Positions 33,626 through 43,022 of a stretch of DNA of 64,000 bases are shown one piece after another (within the stretch, counting starts at the first letter, position 1; every line of letters starts with the position of its first letter). The notes beneath the pieces were generated by a model that saw only the letters and a program-made list of their open reading frames with translations, ran no database searches and had not been told where the DNA came from. Source of the stretch: Nocardia vinacea. GTDB taxonomy: Bacteria > Actinomycetota > Actinomycetes > Mycobacteriales > Mycobacteriaceae. Position numbers and translations under genes: made by a program. The DNA is taken from the NCBI RefSeq assembly GCF_035920345.1, contig NZ_CP109149.1, positions 1,860,001 to 1,924,000 of the forward strand. The letters are read 5' to 3'.

Positions 33626-34840
33626 ATGGCAGAAGCGGTCAACGCGGCATGGATCGGCATCGACGTCGGCAAACTGCATCATCACGCGGTCGCAGTCGAT
33701 GCCCACGGAATGGTGTTGTGGTCCAAGCAGATCCGCAACGACCAAGCGGCCATCGAGCAGCTGATCACGACGGCCTCCGACATGGCCCGACAGGTTCGCT
33801 GGGCGGTGGACCTGACCTCGGCCTACGCGACGTTGTTGCTGGCCGTTCTGGTCGCTGCCGACCAACAGGTGTTGTTCGTGCCCGGCACGATGGTCAACCG
33901 GATGAGCGGCGCGTTCGCCGGAGAAGGCAAAACCGACGCCCGCGACGCCCAGGTGATCGCTGAAACCGCGAGACTGCGCCGGGACCTCACCTCCTTGTCC
34001 ACACCGAGTGAACTGGTCGTGGAACTGGGACTGCTGACCGGTCACCGCACGGACCTGATGGCCGACTGGGTGCGTGGAGTCAACCGTCTGCGGGACCTGC
34101 TGTCACGGGTATTCCCGGCACTGGAACGGGCCTTCGACTACTCGACCCGATCGCCGTTGATCCTGGTCAGTGGTTACTGCACACCCGAGGCGATCCGCAG
34201 CGCCGGCGCCGGCGAACTCACCGAGCACCTGCGCACCGCTGGAGCACACCGGCCGTCGATCCGCGGCATCGTCACCAAAGCCGTGGCAGCGGTGAACACG
34301 CAGACGATCACCCTGCCCGGCGAAGCGACGGCCGCGGGCCTGATCGCCGACCAAGCCCGGCGACTGTTGGACCTCGATCGGCAGATCAACGACCTCGACA
34401 AGCAGATCACCACCCGGTTCCGCACCCACCCGCAGGCGAGAATCCTCGAGAGCATGCCTGGGATGGGGCCGATCCTCGGCCCGGAATTCCTGGCAATCAC
34501 TGCCGGGGACCTGGCCGCGTTCGGCAGCGCCGCACGCCTGGCCACCTACGCCGGGCTCGCGCCGGTACCCAACGACTCCGGCCGCCGCACCGGGGTCCTT
34601 CACCGGCCACTGCGATACCACCGCAGGCTGCGGCACGTCTTCTACATGACCGCGTTCTCCAGCCTGAAGACCGACGGCCCGTCACGACAGTTCTACCGCC
34701 GCAAAAGAACCGAGCGGCAACGCCACACCAAGGCGATGATCGCGCTGGCGCGCCGCCTCGTCGACGTCGTATGGGCTTTGCTCCGCGACAACCGCCTCTG
34801 GCAGCCGGACGCACCCCCAATCCCGGCCACCGCAGCTTGA
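33626..34840 (+). CDS. IS110-family transposase, second type
   Basis: This 404-residue protein belongs to a different IS110 subgroup. It has WIGIDVGKLHHHAVAVDAHG, VDLTSAYATLLLAVL, GKTDARDAQVIAETARLRRD (DEDD part), then LESMPGMGPILGPEFLAITA and YAGLAPVPNDSGRRTGVLHR (transposase-20 domain with catalytic Ser). It appears intact. It starts at ATG 33626. The element has cut off a WD40/STAND-like gene, whose last 37 codons follow at 34848. Confidence 0.9.
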   Translation: MAEAVNAAWIGIDVGKLHHHAVAVDAHGMVLWSKQIRNDQAAIEQLITTASDMARQVRWAVDLTSAYATLLLAVLVAADQQVLFVPGTMVNRMSGAFAGEGKTDARDAQVIAETARLRRDLTSLSTPSELVVELGLLTGHRTDLMADWVRGVNRLRDLLSRVFPALERAFDYSTRSPLILVSGYCTPEAIRSAGAGELTEHLRTAGAHRPSIRGIVTKAVAAVNTQTITLPGEATAAGLIADQARRLLDLDRQINDLDKQITTRFRTHPQARILESMPGMGPILGPEFLAITAGDLAAFGSAARLATYAGLAPVPNDSGRRTGVLHRPLRYHRRLRHVFYMTAFSSLKTDGPSRQFYRRKRTERQRHTKAMIALARRLVDVVWALLRDNRLWQPDAPPIPATAA

Positions 34841-34847
34841 CACAATC

Positions 34848-34959
34848 ATTGAGATCCGGCCACTCCAACATGAGCCGAAAACACTGGCGGGATTGGATCT
34901 CACCAGACGTCGACTACATCGAACTGTGCGCAGGCCTCCCCATCACCCCTGACCGGTGA
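34848..34959 (+). pseudogene. C-terminal tail of a second STAND-WD40 gene
   Basis: After the IS110 stop one frame reads SNMSRKHWRDWISPDVDYIE then LCAGLPITPDR-stop. The large TIR-STAND-WD40 protein nearby ends SNMSHQNWRDWIRIPNQSYI, RLCPGLPIRPD-stop. The resemblance shows that a paralogue once stood here and was replaced up to its last codons by the IS110 insertion. Confidence 0.72.
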
Positions 34960-35055
34960 CGAGGCAGGGACCACAGCGACGGGACCGGAGTATCCGACCG
35001 GGTAACGCCGAACGTAGTCAGACTTTGTCACAGGATCGGGTACACATAGTCTCGT
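34960..35055. other. short spacer
   Basis: No gene or site is recognised between the STAND-like tail and the end of the DUF4231 gene. Confidence 0.5.
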
Positions 35056-35502
35056 TCAGCGCGATTCTGGATGGTTGGCGTTTGTGCCAACCCATTGACC
35101 ATTCTCCAGTCCCAACAGGTTCTCGACACGTTCTGCTAGCACCGCTCGACGATCCACGTCCCGATACGGCCCCGCCTCGGCGAGGTAGAGAAACCTCTCA
35201 TGCTTGAGTGCCTCGGCAGTGGACCGATAACTCAACCAATTCGTTTGCCACTGAAACAGCTGCTGCGCACCTTCAGCCACCACCACAACCGCGGCGAGCA
35301 CCGCGGTCACGACAGCCGGTGCGGACAACGCAACAACAGGCACTACGGCACCGACAACGATCTGACCGAGCTTGACCTGCTTGTAGGCACGTTGCGCTGC
35401 AGCGCTTTTCGCGCTGTACCAGTTCAGCTGATCGATCAACCGTTCCCAAACCGGATCGGCTCGCTCCTCATCCATGAGCCGCAGTCTAGGAGGGGCGATC
35501 AT
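35056..35502 (-). CDS. DUF4231 (SLATT-type) two-TM protein
   Basis: This 148-residue protein has a hydrophilic start (WERLIDQLNWYSAKSAAAQR), two adjacent TM helices (LGQIVVGAVVPVVALSAPAV, VTAVLAAVVVVAEGAQQLF) and the family tail WLSYRSTAEALKHERFLYLA then AGPYRDVDRRAVLAERVENL. DUF4231 proteins belong to the SLATT group, predicted membrane-disrupting effectors linked to nucleotide-signalling and NTPase conflict systems. Here it stands between two STAND-WD40 genes. The start may be ATG 35502 or the internal ATG 35475. Confidence 0.82.
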   Translation of the reverse strand: MIAPPRLRLMDEERADPVWERLIDQLNWYSAKSAAAQRAYKQVKLGQIVVGAVVPVVALSAPAVVTAVLAAVVVVAEGAQQLFQWQTNWLSYRSTAEALKHERFLYLAEAGPYRDVDRRAVLAERVENLLGLENGQWVGTNANHPESR

Positions 35503-35646
35503 GCCCCACTGGTCACTCCGAACAACCGAAGCCGGCGGGTGACGTCAATAGTGCGAGATTTGGGCCCAGATACTCGCGTGCAGAGTTCAGGAACGCGCGG
35601 CGAGTGTATTCGACGCTGAAAAATTGCGTGCTCAGACGTTCCTGGT

Positions 35647-36153
35647 TCAGGGGGTTGGCCCTCGGAACAGCAATGTGAACAGAGGAGCCTCAAGGGATAG
35701 TGCAGCCTTCGTTAGTTCGGCTGGCGCATGTATTGCCAGCTGACTGACAAGCTGCCCGAGAGGTTTTAGCTGTTGGGAGACCTCCCCAAGCCTCTCGGGC
35801 CGCCTTTCGGCAGCGTTCATCGCTGAGTCCATAGGATCGAACTTCGGCGAATCTTGCACCTCGAAGCTGGTTTCTATGACTGCCGTGGGCATCATCTTCA
35901 GCTGAACGGTGGCGATGCGGTGGAGCGCATCTACCTCCGCGAGGATTCCCGCACACAGCCGACTGATGTCCTCCCGTCGTAGCTGCGCTTGTTGCTGCTC
36001 GAGTCGCCTCTGGTCGGCAGCCGTTGCGTGGCGGTCCTTGCGGTTGTCGCTGGCGCGAGTGATGGATGCCGTGATGCCACCGCCGACCACGGACGCTGCA
36101 AGAACCCACCACGGTGCGGTGGCATGTGTCAGGAAGTCGGAGAGTCCGCTCAT
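35647..36153 (-). CDS. membrane-anchored helical protein of unknown function
   Basis: This 168-residue protein has one N-terminal TM helix (PWWVLAASVVGGGITASIT) followed by a charged helix likely to form a coiled coil (DRHATAADQRRLEQQQAQLR). The rest is helical with no recognised motif. It has the same direction as the DUF4231 gene, 144 bases upstream of it, and is divergent from the TIR-STAND gene. It could be a sensor or partner in the same system; this is inferred from position. Confidence 0.7.
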   Translation of the reverse strand: MSGLSDFLTHATAPWWVLAASVVGGGITASITRASDNRKDRHATAADQRRLEQQQAQLRREDISRLCAGILAEVDALHRIATVQLKMMPTAVIETSFEVQDSPKFDPMDSAMNAAERRPERLGEVSQQLKPLGQLVSQLAIHAPAELTKAALSLEAPLFTLLFRGPTP

Positions 36154-36667
36154 GGCATTAAGGCTATCCAGGACTACCGACGAAATCCGAAGGCCTGTCG
36201 AATGATTCGAAGCGCTCCTATGGTGTGCCCAACACGCCGAGGGGTGGCCGACGGGACTGCTCCTTCAAAGCCTCGTCACGGGTGACGGACCGGCTGAACG
36301 TCATCACTGAGCCGACGATGCTGCGGCAGCCGTAGGGGTGTGGTGCCGATCTACAGCTGGCGACAGAACCCCTTAACAACACCCCGTCGGTGTCGGCAAA
36401 GGTCCGGTCGCCACACCGGTCCCTTTCGCGAGCGCTGCCGCGCGGATTCGCCGAGTGGCTGAAGGTGATCGCTTCGAAACCGTTACGTCGATGATGCCTG
36501 ACCAGGCCGGGTCGGCAGGTCAGTGTGGGAGTCCGCGTGCGCTGCAACAGATCTGCCCAGCGCCCCAGGTCGCGAAGTGTCGTACGCTGCGGTCGCTGGA
36601 CGCTGTATCGCGAGTTGGGGAGTGCGGTAGCGTGGACGACCGCGCGGGGTCCATCCAGCGAGGGGGC
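36154..36667. other. 514-bp divergent promoter region
   Basis: No gene is supported between the TM protein (-) and the TIR-STAND start (+). The region presumably carries both promoters. An AGGGGG purine run at 36661-36666 lies directly before the TIR-STAND start. The long frame of the latter is open back to 36455, but its upstream part has no family match. Confidence 0.5.
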
Positions 36668-39600
36668 ATGATGACGCGGCTGTTCCTGAGTCATTCGAGT
36701 CAGAACAACCTGCAGGCAGTTGCGTTGCTGCGCTGGCTGGTCGACCAACAGCCCGGGTTGGCGGGTGACATCTTCCTGGATCTGGATGAGAAGTCCGGGA
36801 TTGGACAGGGTGTGCGTTGGCGCGATGCGTTACGTCGGGCGATGACACGCTGTGAAGCCGTGATCTGCTTGACGTCGCGGGATTGGCATGCCTCGACCGA
36901 GTGCGTTGCCGAGTACCTGACCGCGGTGACCCTGGGCAAGCGGATCTTCTGCGCCCGACTGGAACAGACGACCGACATTGATCCGACACGCGAGTGGCAG
37001 CGATGCGACCTGTTCGGTGACGGTCCGGCCACCGAAATCCAGGTCGATGGTCAGCTCGAGCCGGTGCGGTTGCAGACTGAAGGTTTGCGCCGGTTACTGG
37101 ATGGGCTGGGGAGCGCCGGGCTCGGTGCCGAGCACTTTCGGTGGCCTCCGGAGAATGAGCCGGACCGGTCGCCGTACCGGGGCTGGCGGCCCTTCGATGC
37201 CGTGGATGCCGCGGTGTATTTCGGTCGTGACGTGCAGATCCTGGCAGGTCTTGACCACTTGCGGCGGATGCGGTCGACTGGTTCCGAGTCGATGTTCGTG
37301 GTGCTGGGCCCGTCGGGGACGGGCAAGTCGTCGTTCCTGCGGGCGGGATTGTTGCCGCGGCTGGCTCGGGAGTATCGGCATTTTCTCGTGCTGGACATTC
37401 TGCGGCCGGAACGTCAGGCGCTCACCGGAGTTCGGGGCCTGGCCGCCGTCATCTACACCACTCGAACTCGGCTCGGGTTGACCACTCCCACACTCGGGGA
37501 CATCAAATCCGCGCTGCCCGACGACATCGACCGGGTACGCGAGTGGCTGGTCCAAATGCAGCACGCCGTGCGGGATCGTTGGCTCGACAACCACATCGAC
37601 ACACCCGCACCGACCCTGTTGCTGCCGATCGATCAGGCCGAAGAGTTGTTCGTCACCGATGCTGGCGTGCAGGGGCAGCAGTTCCTGACGCTGCTGGGCC
37701 AGTTGCTCGTCGAACCGGAAGACGCAGGGGCACAACAAGTGTCAATGAAGGTAGTGGTCACCATCCGAACCGATCGCTACCAGTACCTGCAGAATGCCGT
37801 GCAGCTGAAAACGGTGCCACGATACTTGTTCGACGCGCTCGAACCGCTGCCGCGAACCCAGTTCAAAGAAGTCATCACCGGCCCGGCCTCCCGTTCCGAC
37901 AACCGCGCGGCATTGACCATCGAACCGGAGTTGGTGGATCGTCTCCTGGCCGACGGAGATCACGGAGCAGACACCCTGCCGCTGCTGGCATTGACTCTGT
38001 CGCGGCTCTACGACGACTACGCCGGAAGTGGGACCCTCACCCTCGAGCAGTACACCGCGATGGGCGGCATCGACGGCGTGGTGCACACCGAGATCGAATC
38101 GCTGCTGACCACCGACCCGCAGAGGCGGCAGAACCAGCTGGAGGTGTTGCGGTCGGCATTCATACCCGCATTGGCGACCATAAACCCCGACAGCGACCAG
38201 CCGATGCGTCGCATCGCCCGCTGGAACGAACTCCCCGAGAACGCCCACGAGCTGATCGACGGGTTCGTGGACAAACGGATGCTGGTCAAAGACTGCCGCA
38301 ATGGCGAAGTGGTCGTCGAGGTAGCGTTGGAAAGCTTACTGCGACAGTGGGATTCACTGGCCAGGTGGTTGCGCGATCAAGCCGACGACCTCAAAGCCGC
38401 CGACCGACTCGAGCATGCCGTCCAAGGATGGGATCGCAATGGCCGCGACGAGGCGTGGTTGTTGGAAGGAACCAGGCTCTCCGAAGCTGAAACCCTCTCA
38501 GCGAAACCGGAATATCAGCGACGTCTCGAACCCGCCCATGAATTCCTGCTCGCTTCCCGCTGCCGCCAACAGGACCGCCTCACGGCGTTGCGTCGGCGGG
38601 CTCAGGCGCTGGCCGCACTGCTGGTCGTCGCTATCGTGGTCGCGGTGTTGGCCGGGATCGGGTTCTGGCAGGCGAATACTGCCAGCGACCGGGCCGAGGC
38701 CCGCACCCGTGAGGCGGTCGCGCAACGCTTGATCACCGAAGCCAAGGCCATGCTCGATCCGAGCCGATCCGGCGGCGATATTCAAGCCTTCCAACAGATT
38801 CTCGCGGCACACGCTCTCGCCCCGAGCCCACAGACCGCCAGCGCGATCGTCGGTGCCCTGTATGCGCGACGGCAGACAACCACAATCATCGACACAGGCA
38901 CGAGCGCTCCGATGGCGACGTTCAGTCCGGATGGGAGGCGGATCGTCTCCGGTAGCGGCGATGGGACGTTGCGGTTGTGGGATGCGGCGTCCGGACAACC
39001 GGTCGGGGAGCCGCTGACCGGTCACACCAGCGAGGTGGGGGGCGTGGCATTTAGTCCGGACGGAAGGCGGATCGTCTCCGGCAGTGACGATGGGACGTTG
39101 CGATTGTGGGATACCGGATCCGGACAACCGATCGGGCAGCCGCTGACCGGACACACCGGTGGAGTGTGGAGTGTGGCGGTCAGCCCGGACGGGAGGCGGA
39201 TCGTCTCCGGCGGCGCCGATAAAACGTTGCGATTGTGGGATACCCAGTCCGGACAACCGATCGGAGAGCCGCTGACCGGCCACACCAGCGATGTGTGGAG
39301 TGTGGCGTTCAGCCCGGACGGCAAGCGAATCGTCTCCGGCGGCGGCGATAAAACGTTGCGGCTGTGGGATACCGAGTCCGGACAACCGGTCGGAGAGCCG
39401 CTGACCGGCCACACCGACGCTGTGTGGAGTGTGACGTTCAGCCCGGACGGCAAGCGGATCGTCTCCGGCAGCCTCGATGGGACGTTGCGGCTGTGGGATA
39501 CCGAGTCCGGACAACCGGTCGGTCAGCCGCTGACCGGCCATACCGGTGGAGTGTGGAGTGTGGCGTTCAGCCCGGATGGGAGGCGGATCGTCTCCGGCGG

Positions 39601-40786
39601 CGGCGATGGGACGTTGCGGCTGTGGGATACCGAGTCCGGACAACCGGTCGGTCAGCCGCTGACCGGCCACACCCGCGCTGTGTGGAGTGTGGCGTTCAGC
39701 CCGGACGGCAAGCGGATCGTCTCCGGCAGCCTCGATGACACGTTGCGGCTGTGGGATGCTGCGTCTGGGCAGCCGCTGACCGGCCACAATGGCGCTGTGT
39801 GGAGTGTGGCGTTCAGCCCGGACGGCAAGCGGATCGTCTCCGGCGGCGGCGATAAAACGTTGCGGCTGTGGGATACCGAGGCTGGACAACCGATCGGGCA
39901 GCCGCTAACCGGCCATACCGGTGGAGTGTGGAGTGTGGCGTTCAGCCCGGACGGCAAGCAGATCGTCTCCGGCAGCCTCGATGGGACGTTGCGGCTGTGG
40001 GATACCGGATCCGGACAACCGATCGGGCAGCCGCTGACCGGCCACACCGGCGGCGTGTGGAGTGTGGCGTTCAGCGCGGACGGCAAGCGGATCGTCTCCG
40101 GCAGCCTCGATGGGACGTTGCGGCTGTGGGATACCGGATCCGGACAACCGATCGGGCAGCCGCTAACCGGCCACACCAGTGGCGTTCGGAGTGTGGCGTT
40201 CAGCCCGGACGGGAGGCGGATCGTCTCGGGCAGCTTCGATAACACGTTGCGGCTGTGGGATGCCGAGTCCGGACAACCGATCGGGCAGCCGCTAACCGGC
40301 CATACCGGTGGAGTGTGGAGTGTGGCGTTCAGCCCGGACGGTAAGCAGATCGTCTCCGGCAGTGACGATGACACGTTGCGGCTGTGGGATACCCAGTCCG
40401 GACAACCGATCGGAGAGCCGCTGACCAGCCACACCGATGCTCTGTGGAGTGTGGCGTTCAGCCCGGACGGTAAGCGGATCGTCTCCGGCAGCCTCGATGA
40501 CACGTTGCGGCTGTGGGATGCCGAGTCCAGGCAACCGATCACAGATCCATTAACCGGCCACACCGGCGACGTATGGAGTGTGGTGTTCAGTCCGGACGGT
40601 AAGCGGATCGCCTCCAGCAGCATTGACAGTACGCTCCGAATCTGGCCCGTCTACGACGCTGCCCCTGAGAAACTCTGCGCCAAACTCATATCCAATATGA
40701 GCCACCAGAATTGGCGTGACTGGATCCGCATACCGAACCAGTCCTACATCCGACTCTGCCCCGGATTGCCGATCCGCCCCGACTGA
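36668..40786 (+). CDS. TIR-STAND NTPase with 14 WD40 repeats
   Basis: This protein of about 1,372 residues is built like a bacterial NLR/Avs-type sensor. Residues 3-140 form a TIR domain (RLFLSHSSQNNLQAVALLRW, ALRRAMTRCEAVICLTSRDW). Near residue 214 lies an nSTAND1 P-loop (VLGPSGTGKSSFLRAGLLPR), with Walker B LLLPIDQAEELF near 317. A TM-like segment (AALLVVAIVVAVLAGIGFW) spans about 648-668, and 14 WD40 repeats of 43 residues run from about 746 to 1350. The tail is MSHQNWRDWI...RLCPGLPIRPD. TIR domains in such proteins usually cleave NAD+ on sensing invasion. ATG 36668/36671 follow AGGGGG. Cotransfer with the DUF4231 and TM proteins is likely. Confidence 0.9.
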   Translation: MMTRLFLSHSSQNNLQAVALLRWLVDQQPGLAGDIFLDLDEKSGIGQGVRWRDALRRAMTRCEAVICLTSRDWHASTECVAEYLTAVTLGKRIFCARLEQTTDIDPTREWQRCDLFGDGPATEIQVDGQLEPVRLQTEGLRRLLDGLGSAGLGAEHFRWPPENEPDRSPYRGWRPFDAVDAAVYFGRDVQILAGLDHLRRMRSTGSESMFVVLGPSGTGKSSFLRAGLLPRLAREYRHFLVLDILRPERQALTGVRGLAAVIYTTRTRLGLTTPTLGDIKSALPDDIDRVREWLVQMQHAVRDRWLDNHIDTPAPTLLLPIDQAEELFVTDAGVQGQQFLTLLGQLLVEPEDAGAQQVSMKVVVTIRTDRYQYLQNAVQLKTVPRYLFDALEPLPRTQFKEVITGPASRSDNRAALTIEPELVDRLLADGDHGADTLPLLALTLSRLYDDYAGSGTLTLEQYTAMGGIDGVVHTEIESLLTTDPQRRQNQLEVLRSAFIPALATINPDSDQPMRRIARWNELPENAHELIDGFVDKRMLVKDCRNGEVVVEVALESLLRQWDSLARWLRDQADDLKAADRLEHAVQGWDRNGRDEAWLLEGTRLSEAETLSAKPEYQRRLEPAHEFLLASRCRQQDRLTALRRRAQALAALLVVAIVVAVLAGIGFWQANTASDRAEARTREAVAQRLITEAKAMLDPSRSGGDIQAFQQILAAHALAPSPQTASAIVGALYARRQTTTIIDTGTSAPMATFSPDGRRIVSGSGDGTLRLWDAASGQPVGEPLTGHTSEVGGVAFSPDGRRIVSGSDDGTLRLWDTGSGQPIGQPLTGHTGGVWSVAVSPDGRRIVSGGADKTLRLWDTQSGQPIGEPLTGHTSDVWSVAFSPDGKRIVSGGGDKTLRLWDTESGQPVGEPLTGHTDAVWSVTFSPDGKRIVSGSLDGTLRLWDTESGQPVGQPLTGHTGGVWSVAFSPDGRRIVSGGGDGTLRLWDTESGQPVGQPLTGHTRAVWSVAFSPDGKRIVSGSLDDTLRLWDAASGQPLTGHNGAVWSVAFSPDGKRIVSGGGDKTLRLWDTEAGQPIGQPLTGHTGGVWSVAFSPDGKQIVSGSLDGTLRLWDTGSGQPIGQPLTGHTGGVWSVAFSADGKRIVSGSLDGTLRLWDTGSGQPIGQPLTGHTSGVRSVAFSPDGRRIVSGSFDNTLRLWDAESGQPIGQPLTGHTGGVWSVAFSPDGKQIVSGSDDDTLRLWDTQSGQPIGEPLTSHTDALWSVAFSPDGKRIVSGSLDDTLRLWDAESRQPITDPLTGHTGDVWSVVFSPDGKRIASSSIDSTLRIWPVYDAAPEKLCAKLISNMSHQNWRDWIRIPNQSYIRLCPGLPIRPD
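38920..40640 (+). repeat. 129-bp tandem repeats encoding WD40 blades
   Basis: Fourteen units of 129 bp (one shortened to 117 bp, the seventh) encode AFSPDGKRIVSGSLDGTLRL-WD and GQPIGQPLTGHTGGVWSV with few changes. Near-identity at DNA level, including synonymous positions, implies recent duplication or gene conversion. Fourteen units would make two seven-bladed propellers. Confidence 0.95.
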
Positions 40787-40799
40787 CCTTGACGATAGG

Positions 40800-41126
40800 G
40801 CGGCGTCAGGTCGCCGAAAGATCGTTGCGCTAAGGCGCGTTCAATCTCGTCTTGCCCAACGGCGAAAACCACGGCATCGGCCAGCACACGCTGTCCCGAC
40901 CCGGTGATCAGTTCCCATCGCCCCTGGTCTTCGAGGTAGGTGGCTTCGCTGATCGCCGTGCCCAGCCGCAAGTGCGGCCCAAGCCCTCCTCGAGTACGAC
41001 CCGACGCAGATAATTCAGGATCTCCCGCTGGCCTGGATACCTGGTGCGCCGGTTGCGGTAGGGCGCAAAGGAAACCTTGACTGCGGGGCGATCCCTGAAC
41101 GCGAGCTGCTCACTGTCGGCGCTCAA
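40800..41126 (-). pseudogene. flavin-dependent monooxygenase fragment
   Basis: The minus strand reads LAFRDRPAVKVSFAPYRNRR then TRYPGQREILNYLRRVVLEE in one frame, and after a shift near 40980 RLGTAISEATYLEDQGRWEL then ITGSGQRVLADAVVFAVGQ. This is the middle of a Baeyer-Villiger/NAD-binding monooxygenase. Both ends are missing. The catalytic FAD GxGxxG region is absent. Confidence 0.6.
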
Positions 41127-41268
41127 GTATTCCGCAGGTTGCCGCGGTTTTGTGAAGGCTCAGGACTCAGTTGTCTTGGCGTGCTCGTGACCTTGTTGAC
41201 AAGTTCGGGCCGGGTTGCGATGCTTTCGGCTCGTGCCGCTTGGTGAGGGGCCCGAGGATCGGGATTGG

Positions 41269-42280
41269 TTGGTAGAGCATCGTTTTCGTGCCGTGCTGGA
41301 GGTGCAGGAAGGCTCCGCGGTCGCCGAGGTCGCCGTCCGTTACGGGGTGTCTCGGCAGGCTGTTTACAAATGGAAGATCAAATACCAGGCGGGCGGGGTG
41401 GAGGCTCTGCGCACGGCGTCGAGCCGGCCGCGGACGAGCCCGACCCGAATCCCGGCCGAGGTGGAAGCACTGGCGTGCGAGATGCGGCGGACGCATCCGC
41501 GTTGGGGCGCACGGCGGATCGCGTTCGAGCTGACCCTGGCCGGGGTGGATTCGCCGCCGTCACGGGCGACGGTGCATCGGATCCTGGTCCGCAACGGCCT
41601 GATCCGGCACCAGCAGCAGCGGCACCGACGCAAGTATCGGCGCTGGCAGCGGGAAGCGCCGATGCATCTGTGGCAGTTGGATCTGGTGGGCGGCATCCAC
41701 CTTGCCGATGGACGCGAGTGCAAGATGCTCACCGGATCGACGATCACTCCCGGTTTGTTGTCGTCGCCACTGTGCTGGCGGTGCCTTCCGGGCGGGCGGT
41801 AGCCGACGCGTTTCTGAAGGCGATGCGTGTCCATGGCGTGCCGTCGGAAGTGTTGACCGACAATGGCAAACAGTTCACCGGACGGTTCACCCGGCCGCGG
41901 CCGGCGGAGGTGTTGTTCGAACGGGTCTGCCATGAGAACGGCATTACGACCCGGTTGACCAAGCCGTCGTCTCCGACCACGACCGGGAAAATTGAGCGGT
42001 GGCATCAAACCTTGCGGCGCGAACTTCTCGATCCCGCAGGGGTTTTCACGGACTTGCCGACCGCGCAGGCGGCGATTACCGCCTGGGTTCACACCTATAA
42101 CCACGTCCGGCCCCACCAGGCGCTGGACATGGCCACACCCGCCAGCCTGTTCCGGCCTAGCGCCCAACCCGAACAGCTGGACGTCGACACCGTGCTGCCA
42201 CCGATCGCGGAGCTTGCCGCCTACCAATCTCACCCGATCTCGTTGCCCGCGAACCGAAGCCGACCCTGGTGCTGGCACCG
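41269..42280 (+). pseudogene. IS481-family transposase, one-base deletion
   Basis: The N-terminal HTH (VEHRFRAVLEVQEGSAVAEV then AVRYGVSRQAVYKWKIKYQA) and DDE core are present, but the frame changes near 41735. Here the bases are CACCGGATCGAC; the second IS481 copy at 62.7 kb has CACCGGGATCGAC. The loss of one G shifts the frame inside the catalytic LTGIDDHS motif. Beyond it, SEVLTDNGKQFTGRFTR and KIERWHQTLRRELLDPAG continue in the other frame. That frame runs without a stop into the next pseudogene. Confidence 0.82.
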
Positions 42281-42281
42281 C

Positions 42282-42947
42282 GGCACGGCGTACTTCTCCC
42301 AGCGCCTGGCCGAGCTCACCGACGCCGAGCTCGACGCCCCCACCGCGCTCACCGGCTGGACGCGTCGGCACCTGCTGGCCCACGTCGGCTACAACGCCGC
42401 CGCGCTGTGCCGACTGCTGGATTGGGCTGCCAGTAGGGTGGAGTCACCCATGTACGCCTCGCCGGAACAACGCGGGCAGGAGATCAGCGAAGGGGCCACC
42501 CTCGGTTCCGCAGCGCTGCGTAACCTGTTCGCCCACACTGTCGCCCGTCTCGACGAGAAGTGGCGGCACCTACCCGAGTCGGCTTGGCAGACGCCGGTAC
42601 GCACGGCCCAAGGTCGCATTGTGCCCGCCGAGGAGACGGTGTGGATGCGCGCCCGCGAAGTCTGGATCCACGCGGTCGACCTGGGCAACGGCGGCCGCTT
42701 CGGCGACTTCCCCAGGGTGGTGCTCGACTCCCTGCTCACTGACATCGTGGCGATGTGGCGTAAGAAGGACCTCGGCACATACCTGGTCCTCGAAGTCGAG
42801 GGCAGCGCCCCGGTGCCCGTATCGCCCGGCGCCGAGTCAGCCGAAACGGTCACCGGCCCGCTGCCCGCCGTCGTTCGCTGGGCAGCCGGCCGCGGCGCAG
42901 TCGGACTCACAGCGGGCTCCGATCGTCAGCCCCCGGTCTGGCTCTGA
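42282..42947 (+). pseudogene. mycothiol-dependent maleylpyruvate isomerase, 5' truncated
   Basis: After the IS481 sequence the frame continues as GTAYFSQRLAELTDAELDAP then TALTGWTRRHLLAHVGYNAA, the MDMPI metal-binding helix with its His, and VWMRAREVWIHAVDLGNGGR with the second His motif. The C-terminal domain is complete to the stop at 42947. The first 10-15 residues are missing and no start codon is available, so the gene was beheaded by the IS. The family isomerises maleylpyruvate using mycothiol. Confidence 0.72.
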
Positions 42948-43022
42948 ACGCAACCGGCGCATGTGCCGGAATGCCCGCCTGTGCCGGACGCCGCGCGAGA
43001 CGCGACGACAACCGATTCGCAC

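Noticed and set aside
38498..40623. Long minus-strand open frames opposite the WD40 repeats (463 and 323 codons)
   Set aside because: They are antisense shadows of a 129-bp tandem repeat, which is a multiple of three and so stays open in several frames. They have no ribosome-binding site or family motif.
38920..40640. Tandem repeats as a possible CRISPR array
   Set aside because: Units are 129 bp, contiguous, without unique spacers, and encode WD40 blades in frame with a large protein.
42282..42947. MDMPI as an intact gene fused to a transposase by design
   Set aside because: The N-terminal residues of the isomerase are missing and the transposase has a frameshift; an IS insertion explains it better.
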